This document shows positions 6,573 to 14,051 of a stretch of 15,498 bases of DNA, piece after piece. Where the stretch lies: assembly GCA_038249305.1 (NCBI GenBank), contig JBBRWI010000081.1, forward strand, positions 1 to 15,498, given 5' to 3'. The notes beneath the pieces were generated by a model, which did not search any database, was not told where the DNA came from, and saw only the letters and a program-made list of their open reading frames with translations. How positions within the stretch are numbered: the stretch's first letter is position 1; every line of letters starts with the position of its first letter. The position numbers and the translations under genes are program-made. Origin of the DNA: Humitalea sp038249305. GTDB lineage: Bacteria > Pseudomonadota > Alphaproteobacteria > Acetobacterales > Acetobacteraceae.

Positions 6573-8509
6573 CGCGCAGCGGACTCTCGCTCGCACAGCG
6601 ACTCACCCTCGCTTTCCTCGGTCTCGTAACCGCAGTCTTGCTGGTCAATGGCAGCATCAGCATGTGGTTCGCCTACCAGGAGGCTACCGCGGCGGCTGTG
6701 CGCGTCGAGCAGGAAAAGGCCGATGCCGCCGCCGACCGCGTCGCACAATTCGTCGCCGAGCTCGAACAGCAGATCGGCTGGACCACCCGGGCCGACTGGT
6801 CGCGCGTTTCGGTGGAGCAACGTCGCTACGACTTCATCCGCCTCCTCCGCCAGGCGCCGGCCATCACCGAACTGCTCCACCTGGATGGCGAGGGGCGGGA
6901 GCGCCTGCGCCTGTCGCGCCTCGAACCCGACGTCGCCGATAGCGGCACGGACCTCTCGGCCGATCCACGCTTCCGCGGCGGGCGTGAGAGCCGCGCCTGG
7001 TTCGGGCCGGTGACCTTCCGCCGCGGCTCCGAGCCTTACATGAGCGTCGCCATGGCACATGCCGGTCGCCAATCGGGCGTGACCGTCGCCGAGGTAAACC
7101 TCAAGCTGGTCTGGGAGGTGATCACCTCCATCCGCGTGGGTGGCACGGGCTATGCGTTCGTCACCGACACCGCCGGGCGCCTGATCGCGCATCCGGACAT
7201 GAGCCTGGTGCTGCGTGACACGGACCTCTCGGCACTCCCGCAAGTGGCCGACGCCATGGCCGTCCAAGAGGGGCGGGTCCGCACGGCGCGTAGCGTGGAC
7301 GGCCGCCCGGTGCTCTCGGCCCATGCGAGAATTGCGCGCCTCGGCTGGATCGTCTTCGTCGAGCAGCCCACCGCCGAGGCGCTGGCACCGGTCTATGCGG
7401 CGGCCTACCAGACGCTAGCGCTGCTCGGCCTTGGCGTCGTGCTCGCGCTGCTGGCCGGCGTCGTGCTCGCGCGGCGACTGACCGACCCGATCCGCGCGCT
7501 GCAGGCCGGGGCGGAGCGCCTGGGTCAGGGCGACCTCGCGCAACGCATCGCGGTTGTTTCCACCGACGAGATCGGCACGCTGGCGCTCCGCTTCAACGAA
7601 ATGGCGACCCGGATCCAGGATGCCCAGGAAACGCTGGAGGCCAAGGTGGCCGACCGCACGCGCGAACTGGGACAGTCGCTGGAGGATCTGCGCTCCGCGC
7701 AGGACCGGCTGGTGCAGTCCGAGAAGCTTGCTTCGCTTGGGCAGCTGACCGCGGGCATCGCGCATGAGATCAAGAACCCGCTCAACTTCGTGAACAACTT
7801 CGCCGACCTGTCGGCTGAACTGATCGCCGAACTCCGCGAGGTCACCGCCAAGGCCGGCGCCACGCTCGACCCCGGACTGGGCGCGGAGATCGAGGAGCTA
7901 TGCCAGATGGTGCACGACAACCTCGGCAAGATCGCGGCCCATGGCCGGCGGGCTGACAGCATCGTGCGGAACATGCTGGCGCATTCGCGCGACGGGACCA
8001 GCGAGCGCGTCACGGTGGATTTCAACGCGCTGGTCGAGGAGACTCTGAACCTTGCCTGGCATGGCGCGCGGGCCGAGCGCCCCGGCTTCAACGTGACGCT
8101 GGAAAAGAGGCTGGATCCGACGGCGGGGCAGCTAGACCTCTATCCCCAGGAATTCACCCGCGTGCTGCTCAACCTGTTCGGCAACGCCTTCCACGCCGTG
8201 CACCAGAAGGAGACTCCCGGTTTCCAGCCGCATCTGCGCGTGGTGACAGAGGCGCGGCCCTCCTCGGTCGTCATACAGGTGCGTGACAACGGCACTGGCA
8301 TTCCGGACTCGGTGCGCCACCACATCTTCGAGCCCTTCTTCACCACCAAGCCCGCTGGACAGGGGACCGGGCTCGGGCTCTCGCTCTCGCACGACATCGT
8401 GGTGGAGCAGCACGGCGGTGAGATCGCGGTGATGACCGAGCCCGGCGCATGGACCGAATTCACCATCACGCTGCCTCGGCATGCGGCGGTGGCCAAGGGC
8501 ACGACATGA
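6569..8509 (+). CDS. Membrane sensor histidine kinase (Cache-HAMP-HisKA-HATPase)
   Basis: The protein has 646 residues. A transmembrane helix at about 12-34 and another at about 281-301 enclose a periplasmic region (35-280) with the pattern of a double-Cache sensor: R-LRLSRLEPDV, DLSADPRF, GPV, YMSVAMA and GYAFVTDTAGRLIAHPD. A HAMP segment (about 302-355) and a coiled coil (about 350-390) lead to HisKA, with H399 in the motif HEIKNPLNF. The ATPase has an N box (N535, N539), G1 DNGTGIP (573-579), an F box FEPFFTTK (587-594) and G2 GQGTGLGLS (597-605), so it appears active. There is no receiver domain; the two receivers are encoded next. The GTG start at 6569 overlaps the preceding TGA, with GAGGTGATGGA before it. 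Its partners are probably the upstream binding proteins and the two downstream receivers. Confidence 0.93.
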   Translation: MTRSGLSLAQRLTLAFLGLVTAVLLVNGSISMWFAYQEATAAAVRVEQEKADAAADRVAQFVAELEQQIGWTTRADWSRVSVEQRRYDFIRLLRQAPAITELLHLDGEGRERLRLSRLEPDVADSGTDLSADPRFRGGRESRAWFGPVTFRRGSEPYMSVAMAHAGRQSGVTVAEVNLKLVWEVITSIRVGGTGYAFVTDTAGRLIAHPDMSLVLRDTDLSALPQVADAMAVQEGRVRTARSVDGRPVLSAHARIARLGWIVFVEQPTAEALAPVYAAAYQTLALLGLGVVLALLAGVVLARRLTDPIRALQAGAERLGQGDLAQRIAVVSTDEIGTLALRFNEMATRIQDAQETLEAKVADRTRELGQSLEDLRSAQDRLVQSEKLASLGQLTAGIAHEIKNPLNFVNNFADLSAELIAELREVTAKAGATLDPGLGAEIEELCQMVHDNLGKIAAHGRRADSIVRNMLAHSRDGTSERVTVDFNALVEETLNLAWHGARAERPGFNVTLEKRLDPTAGQLDLYPQEFTRVLLNLFGNAFHAVHQKETPGFQPHLRVVTEARPSSVVIQVRDNGTGIPDSVRHHIFEPFFTTKPAGQGTGLGLSLSHDIVVEQHGGEIAVMTEPGAWTEFTITLPRHAAVAKGTT

Positions 8510-8904
8510 GCGCCCTCATCCTCGTGGTGGATGACGAACCAGACATCGAGGCGCTGTTCCGTCAGCATTTTCGGCGCGACCTTCGGCAGGGCCGCTTCGC
8601 GATGGACTTCGCCACCTCCGGCCCGCAGGCGCTTGGACGGATCGCCGCGGCGGCCGGTCGTGACATCATCCTCCTACTGTCGGATGTGAACATGCCGGGG
8701 ATGACCGGCTTCGACCTGCTGGCGCGCGCCCGCGCACTGCGGCCCGATCTGCCGGTGGTCATGATCACTGCGTATGACAACGCGCAGACGCGCGCGCGTG
8801 TCGAGGCCGGGGGCGCGGCGGGACTGATCTCCAAGCCCATCGACTTCACCTTGCTGCATGCCGAGATCGAAGCGCGGCTGACCACCCCAGGCACGTCGCC
8901 ATGA
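8506..8904 (+). CDS. Single-domain response regulator (CheY-like receiver)
   Basis: The 132-residue protein is a receiver domain and nothing else. Visible residues are the acidic pair D9-D10, phosphoacceptor D60 in LLSDVNMPG, T88 in VMITAYDN and K110 in ISKPID, so all conserved positions are present. The start is the ATG overlapping the kinase stop (ATGA). With no output domain it must act through another protein, for instance as a phosphate sink, a relay, or an allosteric partner of the next gene's receiver-cyclase. It is similar to the receiver of that gene (both open with LILVVDDEPD-EAL), which points to a tandem duplication. Confidence 0.92.
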   Translation: MSALILVVDDEPDIEALFRQHFRRDLRQGRFAMDFATSGPQALGRIAAAAGRDIILLLSDVNMPGMTGFDLLARARALRPDLPVVMITAYDNAQTRARVEAGGAAGLISKPIDFTLLHAEIEARLTTPGTSP

Positions 8905-10142
8905 CCTTGATCCTGGTGGTGGATGATGAGCCAGACCTCGAGGCACTGATCCTGCAGAAGTTCCGGCGCGAGACGCGCGAGGGGCGCCTCGTCTTCCGCT
9001 TCGCGCGCGACGGCGTGGAGGCGCTGGAGCAAATTGCCCAGACGCCGGGCATCGCCCTCGTGCTGGCCGACATCAACATGCCGCGCATGGATGGTCTCAC
9101 CATGCTCGCCCACTTGCAGGAGATGCCGGACTCGCCCGCGACCGTGATCGTCTCCGCCTATGGCGACATGGCCAACATCCGCATCGCGATGAACCGCGGC
9201 GCCTTCGACTTCCTGACCAAGCCGATCGACTTCGCGGACCTGGAAGCGACGATGGCGAAGACGTTGCGCCATGTGGCTGAGCGCCGCGCGGCGGAAGCCC
9301 GGCGCCTGGTGGCGGAGCGCGCACACGCCGCACTCGCTCGCTATTTCTCACCGAACCTCGCGCGCCAGCTGGCCGACGCCTCACGCGCGCTCGACCTCGG
9401 CGGGCAACGGCGGGAGGTAAGCGCGGTGTTCACCGACATCGCCGGCTTCACCGCCCTGGTCGAGCAACTCGATGCCACCGCGCTCGCCGCACTGCTCAAT
9501 GGCTATTTCGCCGGCATGACCGACATCGTCTTCGCCCATGGCGGCACGGTTGCCAAGGTGATGGGCGACGGCATGCTGCTGCTGTTCGGCGCCCCGGACG
9601 ACCAGCCGGACCATGCCGCACGCGCGGTGACCTGCGCCCTTGCACTCGATGCGTTCGCGGAAGTCTTTAGGGCCGGCCGTCTGGGCCTGGGTGTGTCGCT
9701 GGGCATCACGCGCATCGGTGTGCACAGCGGCCCGGCGCTGGTCGGCGATTTCGGCGGCGGTCGCCACTTCGACTACACGGCCTATGGCGAGACCATCAAC
9801 CTCGCGGCTCGGCTGGAAGGTGCGAGCAAGGCGCTGGGTACGCGGCTGCTGGTTTCCGCAGCGACGGCCGGGCGTATCGGCGGCTTCCAGGGACGGCCAG
9901 TGGGGGAGTTGCTGCTGCGCGGTGCCGCGCAGCCGCTGCCGGCCTTCGAGCCGCTGACCCCTGATCGCGCCGCGACGCCGGCGTTCGCTGCCTATGCCGA
10001 GGCCTTTGGATGGCTCGGCACGGCAGATGGCGAGGCCGCTCAAGCGATGGAGCGCCTTGCTGCCGAGGGCGACGCGCTGGCCGCCTTCCATGCGCGGCGA
10101 CTGTCCGCCGGTGGCGCGGGCCGGCGGGTTGAACTCGGATGA
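8901..10142 (+). CDS. Response regulator with class III adenylate cyclase output
   Basis: This 413-residue protein has a receiver at 1-120 (D8/D9, phosphoacceptor D57 in LADINMP, S85, K107), a linker helix (about 112-165) and a class III cyclase domain (about 170-350). The cyclase keeps both metal aspartates (D179 in FTDIAGFT and D223 in VMGDG). It also keeps K219 and D291 (FDYTAYG), the pair that selects adenine, and N300 and R304 in ETINLAARLE for catalysis. It should therefore make cAMP from ATP in the cytoplasm when its receiver is phosphorylated. About 60 residues follow the catalytic domain, Ala-rich and helical, with no recognised domain. ATGA overlaps link it to genes on both sides. 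The next gene encodes a carrier with a cyclic-nucleotide-binding domain, a likely direct target of the product. Confidence 0.93.
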   Translation: MTLILVVDDEPDLEALILQKFRRETREGRLVFRFARDGVEALEQIAQTPGIALVLADINMPRMDGLTMLAHLQEMPDSPATVIVSAYGDMANIRIAMNRGAFDFLTKPIDFADLEATMAKTLRHVAERRAAEARRLVAERAHAALARYFSPNLARQLADASRALDLGGQRREVSAVFTDIAGFTALVEQLDATALAALLNGYFAGMTDIVFAHGGTVAKVMGDGMLLLFGAPDDQPDHAARAVTCALALDAFAEVFRAGRLGLGVSLGITRIGVHSGPALVGDFGGGRHFDYTAYGETINLAARLEGASKALGTRLLVSAATAGRIGGFQGRPVGELLLRGAAQPLPAFEPLTPDRAATPAFAAYAEAFGWLGTADGEAAQAMERLAAEGDALAAFHARRLSAGGAGRRVELG

Positions 10143-12250
10143 CGCCCTGGAGCGAAGCACGCGCCGGGCTGCATGCCGGCATCCTCGCGGCCACGCAGAG
10201 CCTCACGCATGGGCTGATCGCCTTCGCCGCCCTGGGCGCGGCTGGGGTCGCCTTCGGCATGGCGGCGGGGCTCGCGGCCTCGGCGCTGGCCGGAATCGCT
10301 GTGGCGCTGCTGGGTGCGACCCGCCCGCTGGTCGGCACCACAAGCGCGGCCGCGTCGCTGGTCACAGCGGGGCTGCTGGTCGCCGCCGCACCAGCGAGCA
10401 TGGGCCACGCCGTGTTGCTCGCGATGCTGCTGGCCGCCGCGGCGGGCCTGCTGATGCTGGCGCTGGCCGCGACGGGCCTGGCGCGCCTCGCGGCGCTCGT
10501 GCCGACGCCGGTGACCCAGGGGCTCGGCAATGCCATCGCCCTCCTTGTGTTCCTGAGCATGATGCCACTGCTGCTCGGCGCAGGGCCGGGTGCCGCTGTG
10601 CCCTGGCAGGCGCCGCTTCCTGGCGCGCTTGCGGTGGCCGCGCTTGCAGTGCTGCTGATGCTGCGGCCCGTCCCCGGATTGCCGGCTCCGCTGCTGGCCT
10701 TGGGGGCGGCGACTGGCCTGCACATGCTGCTTCCGCAACTGGGCGTCGCCAGCGGACCTGTCGTCGGCGCGGCGCCCGATGCGGCGACGCTGGCCGAAGG
10801 CCTTAGCGGGGCCTTCGCCCAGGCTGGTGCGCCGCTCCATCTGAACCTACTGCTGCCGGCCGCGGTGTCACTTGCGCTGCTCGCCACCGTCGAGACCCTG
10901 GGTGCCGCAGCCATGCTGCGCGAGGCCTCGGGCCGACGCGGCGACCAGAACCGGGATCTGCGCGGGGCCGCGGTGGGCATGCTGGGCGGTGCGGCCAGCG
11001 GCGGGATGCCGGCCGCCGGCATGGCGCTGCCCAGCATGGCCTGTTGGCGGGCCGGCGGGCGCGGCCGCGGCGCGTTGCTGTGGCGCGCGCTGGTTGCGGC
11101 GGCGGCGCTGGTTGCGTGTGGCGGCCTGGTGGCGATGCTGCCCTTCGCCGCGCTGTCAGGCGTGCTGTGCGGGGCAGTGGCGCGGCTGTTCCAGCTGCCG
11201 CGCTCGCCCTTTGCCGCCGGGCCGGGCCGCGCGCGGCGCCTGGGCGACGTCCTGGTGGTGGTGTCGGTGATGGCGACGGCCGTGGTGTTCGGGCTGGTTG
11301 CAGCCGTGGGCGTGTGGCTGTTCATCGCGGTGCTGATCTTCACCGCGTCCATGGCGACATCGCCGGTGCGCCGTGCCTCGCGCAATCCAGTCGGACGGTC
11401 ACGCATCCGCCGCCCCGCGGAACAGGACAGGGCGCTGCGCCGTGCCGGCGAGGCGATCGCGTTGATCGAGCTGGAGGGACCGGTCTTCTTCGGCAGCGCC
11501 GAGCGTGTCCTGACCTGCGTAGAGGAGGAGGTCGCGGCGGGCGCCACCGTGCTGATTCTGGACCTCTCGCGGCTCACGCGGATGGATCTCTCCGGCGGGC
11601 GTCGCCTGGTCGAGATCTGCCGCGTGTTGCCCGGCCGGGTGCTGCTGACCCCGCTGCACCCCGGCAGCCGCGCGACAGCGGAATTGCTGATGCTCGGCCT
11701 GACGGACGATGTGCCCGCCGGCTGCGGCTTCGCCAGCCTGCCGGAGGCGGTCGAGGCAGCCGAGGCGCTTGTGCTCGCCGACGTTACCGCAGAGCGATCG
11801 GTTGCTTGCAACCCACCTCGCGCGGCGCTGGAGGCACTGGGAATCCCGAGCTCGGCCGCGGGGCCATTGCTGGTCCTGTGCAGCGAGGTGCGGTTCGTCG
11901 CTGGCGCGCCGATCCTGCGCCGCGTCGAGCCGGCCGATGCCGCCTACCTGCTGCTATCGGGCGAAGTGCTGGTCAGCCTGCCCGCCAGCGAGCAACGTCC
12001 GGCGGTACGGCTCGCGGTGCTGGCACCTGGCGTGTTGTTCGGCGAAGCGGCGCTGCTTGGCCAGATGCAGCGCAGCGCAGACGCCACCGCACGGGGCGTG
12101 GTGCATTGCCTGCGGCTGGATGCCGCCGCGGCTGACCGGCTGCGCCGCGAGGCGCCTGCCGTCGCCTGGCACCTGATGGCCATGGTGGCGCGACAACTGG
12201 CCGTTCAGGTGCGCGCGGCGAACGCCACGATCGATCGACTCGAAACGTGA
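10139..12250 (+). CDS. SulP-family anion carrier fused to STAS and cyclic-nucleotide-binding domains
   Basis: The protein has 703 residues. Residues about 1-405 are a SulP/SLC26-type membrane domain of 10 or more helices: the start EARAGLHAGILAATQSL, the GATRPLVGTTSA segment, the TPVTQGLGNAIAL helix, and ATVETLGAAAMLREASGRR with E252 followed by DQNRDLRG. A STAS domain follows (about 438-535, LILDLSRLTRMDLSGG with D483). The C-terminal 573-690 is a cyclic-nucleotide-binding domain whose cassette has F634-G-E636 and R645-S-A, the residues that contact cAMP. SulP proteins move sulfate, bicarbonate or organic anions; the substrate here cannot be told. The start overlaps the cyclase stop (ATGA), so cyclase and carrier are translationally coupled. 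The membrane part is very rich in Ala, Gly and Leu. cAMP gating is inferred. Confidence 0.87.
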   Translation: MTPWSEARAGLHAGILAATQSLTHGLIAFAALGAAGVAFGMAAGLAASALAGIAVALLGATRPLVGTTSAAASLVTAGLLVAAAPASMGHAVLLAMLLAAAAGLLMLALAATGLARLAALVPTPVTQGLGNAIALLVFLSMMPLLLGAGPGAAVPWQAPLPGALAVAALAVLLMLRPVPGLPAPLLALGAATGLHMLLPQLGVASGPVVGAAPDAATLAEGLSGAFAQAGAPLHLNLLLPAAVSLALLATVETLGAAAMLREASGRRGDQNRDLRGAAVGMLGGAASGGMPAAGMALPSMACWRAGGRGRGALLWRALVAAAALVACGGLVAMLPFAALSGVLCGAVARLFQLPRSPFAAGPGRARRLGDVLVVVSVMATAVVFGLVAAVGVWLFIAVLIFTASMATSPVRRASRNPVGRSRIRRPAEQDRALRRAGEAIALIELEGPVFFGSAERVLTCVEEEVAAGATVLILDLSRLTRMDLSGGRRLVEICRVLPGRVLLTPLHPGSRATAELLMLGLTDDVPAGCGFASLPEAVEAAEALVLADVTAERSVACNPPRAALEALGIPSSAAGPLLVLCSEVRFVAGAPILRRVEPADAAYLLLSGEVLVSLPASEQRPAVRLAVLAPGVLFGEAALLGQMQRSADATARGVVHCLRLDAAAADRLRREAPAVAWHLMAMVARQLAVQVRAANATIDRLET

Positions 12251-12891
12251 GGGCCGCCCCGGAAGGCCTGGCTGAATTGCTGCGGCTGCTCCCCATCTCG
12301 GAGGCCGCGCGGCGGGATCTGCGGCGGCGCCTGGCCGAGCCTGGCCGCCACTACCACGGAGCTGGGCATGTTGCGCTGTTGTGGCGACGGCACAGGCAAT
12401 TGGGCGCAGGGAGCTTCGTGACGCAGCCGGGTTGGGATCGGCTGCTCGCTTGCGCCATCGCGTTCCACGATGCGGTTTATGATCCGCGACGCACCGATAA
12501 CGAGGCCAGGTCGGCGGCGCTGTGGCGCCGCTCGGCGGCGCGGATGCCGATCGTGGACCGCCGCTGGGTCGAGCACACCATCCTCGCGACAGCAGATCAC
12601 CTCGCCGAGGAGCCGTGGATCATGTGCAGCGGCCTGCCAGAAATCGCACGGGCCTGGTTGCTCGATCTGGACCTTACGCCGCTTGGCGAGAGAGCGGCCG
12701 AGTTTGAGATGAACACCCGGCGACTGCGTCGCGAATTCGCGCATCTCCCGCAAGCGGGATGGGAGTTAGGAAGAATTGGGTTCCTGCGGCGGATGGCAGC
12801 CGCGCCTCGATTGTTCCGAACGAGACAGCTTCGCGCTCGTTTTGGCGCCCGCGCGTGCGCCAACCTGGCGCACGCGCTGTCGCCCGAATGA
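12247..12891 (+). CDS. HD-superfamily metal-dependent phosphohydrolase (COG4339-like)
   Basis: This 214-residue protein starts at a GTG overlapping the carrier stop (GTGA). It has the pattern of the predicted HD phosphohydrolases of the COG4339 group: RHYHGAGH (34-41) near the N-terminus, AIAFHDAVYDP with the HD pair H74-D75, DNEARSA (84-90), T-ADH with H118, and LDLDLTPLG (139-147) supplying D140/D142. These would form a one- or two-metal site. The C-terminal half (MNTRRLRREFAHLP, GRIGFLRRM) also fits the group. No substrate is established for these proteins. As last gene of a cAMP-producing operon it might hydrolyse a nucleotide or phosphoester, but HD proteins of this group are not known cAMP phosphodiesterases, so that is speculation. 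Confidence 0.8.
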   Translation: MRAAPEGLAELLRLLPISEAARRDLRRRLAEPGRHYHGAGHVALLWRRHRQLGAGSFVTQPGWDRLLACAIAFHDAVYDPRRTDNEARSAALWRRSAARMPIVDRRWVEHTILATADHLAEEPWIMCSGLPEIARAWLLDLDLTPLGERAAEFEMNTRRLRREFAHLPQAGWELGRIGFLRRMAAAPRLFRTRQLRARFGARACANLAHALSPE

Positions 12892-12910
12892 AATGCCTTA
12901 TCGCGAGGCA

Positions 12911-12931
12911 GGCCGCGTGATGACTGCGGCC
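12911..12931. terminator. Hairpin between convergent genes, possible terminator
   Basis: GGCCGC (12911-12916) pairs perfectly with GCGGCC (12926-12931) across a 9-base loop. It starts 20 bases after the stop of the last operon gene and lies before the stop of the convergent TctC-like gene. No T-run follows on either strand, so it is not a classical intrinsic terminator. It may still pause polymerase or protect RNA ends. Confidence 0.3.
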
Positions 12932-12953
12932 AGCGGCGCAAGCACGGGTGCGG

Positions 12954-13919
12954 TCACAGGAGCTTGACATCGGCAGCACGCACAACCGGCGCCCAACGCG
13001 CATATTCCTCGCGCACGAAACGGTCGGTTGTGGCGGCGTCCATCCAAATTGGTTCGCTGCCGAGGTCGCGCAGGCGCCCGCGCACCTGCGGCACTTCCAG
13101 TGCCTCGCGCGAGGCGTTCGACATGGCCTGGATGATGTGAGGCGCTGTGCCGCGCGGGGCAAAGAGACCCATCCAGGAGCGCACGGCGTAGTCTGGCACC
13201 CCGCTCTCCGCCACGGTCGGCAGGTCCGGCCGCAACGCCACGCGCTCAGCCGTGCAGACGGCAATGATCCGCACGCGTCCCGCCTCGGCAGGAGGGATGA
13301 CCGTGGGGAGGTTCATGAAACCCAGCTGAATGTTGCCGGCCAGCAGATCCGTCAGCACAGGCCCACCGCCGCGATAGGGCACGTGTGTCATGTCCAGGCC
13401 TGTGCGAAGCCGAAAGAGTTCTCCGGCCAAATGATTTGACGTTCGAACGCCGGATGAGCCGAAGCTCACCCCGCCACGGATCGAGCGAATATGCGCAATG
13501 AGGTCCTGCACATTGCCTACCGGCATGGAGGGGTGGACTGCGATGACCGTGGGCACATCCACCCACATCGCCATTCCGTGGAACACCTCGCGGACGTCAT
13601 ACGGCACCTCGCCCGAGATGAGCGGGTGGAAAACGTGGTTGGAGGCGGAGGAAGCGATCAGCGTCTGTCCATCCGGCCGCGCCCGCATGGCGAGCCCCAT
13701 TCCAACCGAGCCACCGCCCCCTGGCCTGTTCTCGACGAGGAAGGGCTGGCCGAACCGCGCTTCAAACCGCGGCGCAACGATCCGCGCGGTGATGTCGTTT
13801 GAGCCCGCCGGAGCCCAGGGAACGATCATGGTCACCGGCCGCGTGGGCCAAGTCTCCTGAGCCCTGCTTTGCCCGCCTAGCAGCAGGGCGGGTGTTGCAA
13901 GAAAGGCGCGACGCATCAT
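12954..13919 (-). CDS. Second TctC/Bug-type periplasmic binding protein
   Basis: The protein has 321 residues with a signal peptide (MMRRAFLATPALLLGG, cleavage near SRAQ). The mature part has W-PTRPVTMIVPWAPAGSNDITAR, then FGQPFLVENRPGGGGSVG, HVPYRGGGPVLTDLLAGNIQ, and DLPTVAESGVPDY followed by SWMGLFAPRGT. These are all classical Bug/TctC signatures and more canonical than in the copy at 3508. The first of two adjacent ATGs (13919) is chosen because GGGAGA (13932-13927) lies 7 bases upstream. It is transcribed toward the big operon. A TGTG-N8-CACA palindrome lies 76 bases before the start, like the one before the other TctC-like gene, so the two may be co-regulated. No TctAB genes are visible; Bug proteins often occur as orphans. 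Confidence 0.9.
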   Translation of the reverse strand: MMRRAFLATPALLLGGQSRAQETWPTRPVTMIVPWAPAGSNDITARIVAPRFEARFGQPFLVENRPGGGGSVGMGLAMRARPDGQTLIASSASNHVFHPLISGEVPYDVREVFHGMAMWVDVPTVIAVHPSMPVGNVQDLIAHIRSIRGGVSFGSSGVRTSNHLAGELFRLRTGLDMTHVPYRGGGPVLTDLLAGNIQLGFMNLPTVIPPAEAGRVRIIAVCTAERVALRPDLPTVAESGVPDYAVRSWMGLFAPRGTAPHIIQAMSNASREALEVPQVRGRLRDLGSEPIWMDAATTDRFVREEYARWAPVVRAADVKLL

Positions 13920-13995
13920 GGCAGGGTCTCCCGGTTCAGGTGCAAAGACCTGTGAAAACGCCCCTCCCAATGACGGCAAAACTCCCCATCAACGC

Positions 13996-14011
13996 TGTGC
14001 GATAAAGCACA
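13996..14011 (-). promoter_or_regulatory. Candidate Crp-type operator, copy B (TGTG-N8-CACA)
   Basis: On the minus strand the site reads TGTGCTTTATCGCACA, a perfect TGTG-N8-CACA palindrome whose arms extend to TGTGC/GCACA. It lies 76 bases upstream of the TctC-like start at 13919. It agrees with copy A in 13 of 16 positions and in orientation. A further TTCGCACAG lies about 20 bases upstream of it on the same strand, possibly a degenerate second half-site. Confidence 0.5.
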
Positions 14012-14051
14012 CGCCGCGTCTGTGCGAAGCAGATCTGTTGCTCAATCGGCC

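Noticed and set aside
9796..11811. 671-codon minus-strand open frame rich in Ser, Ala, Pro and Arg
   Set aside because: It lies opposite the cyclase and SulP genes and mirrors their codon bias. It has no ribosome binding site and no recognisable domain.
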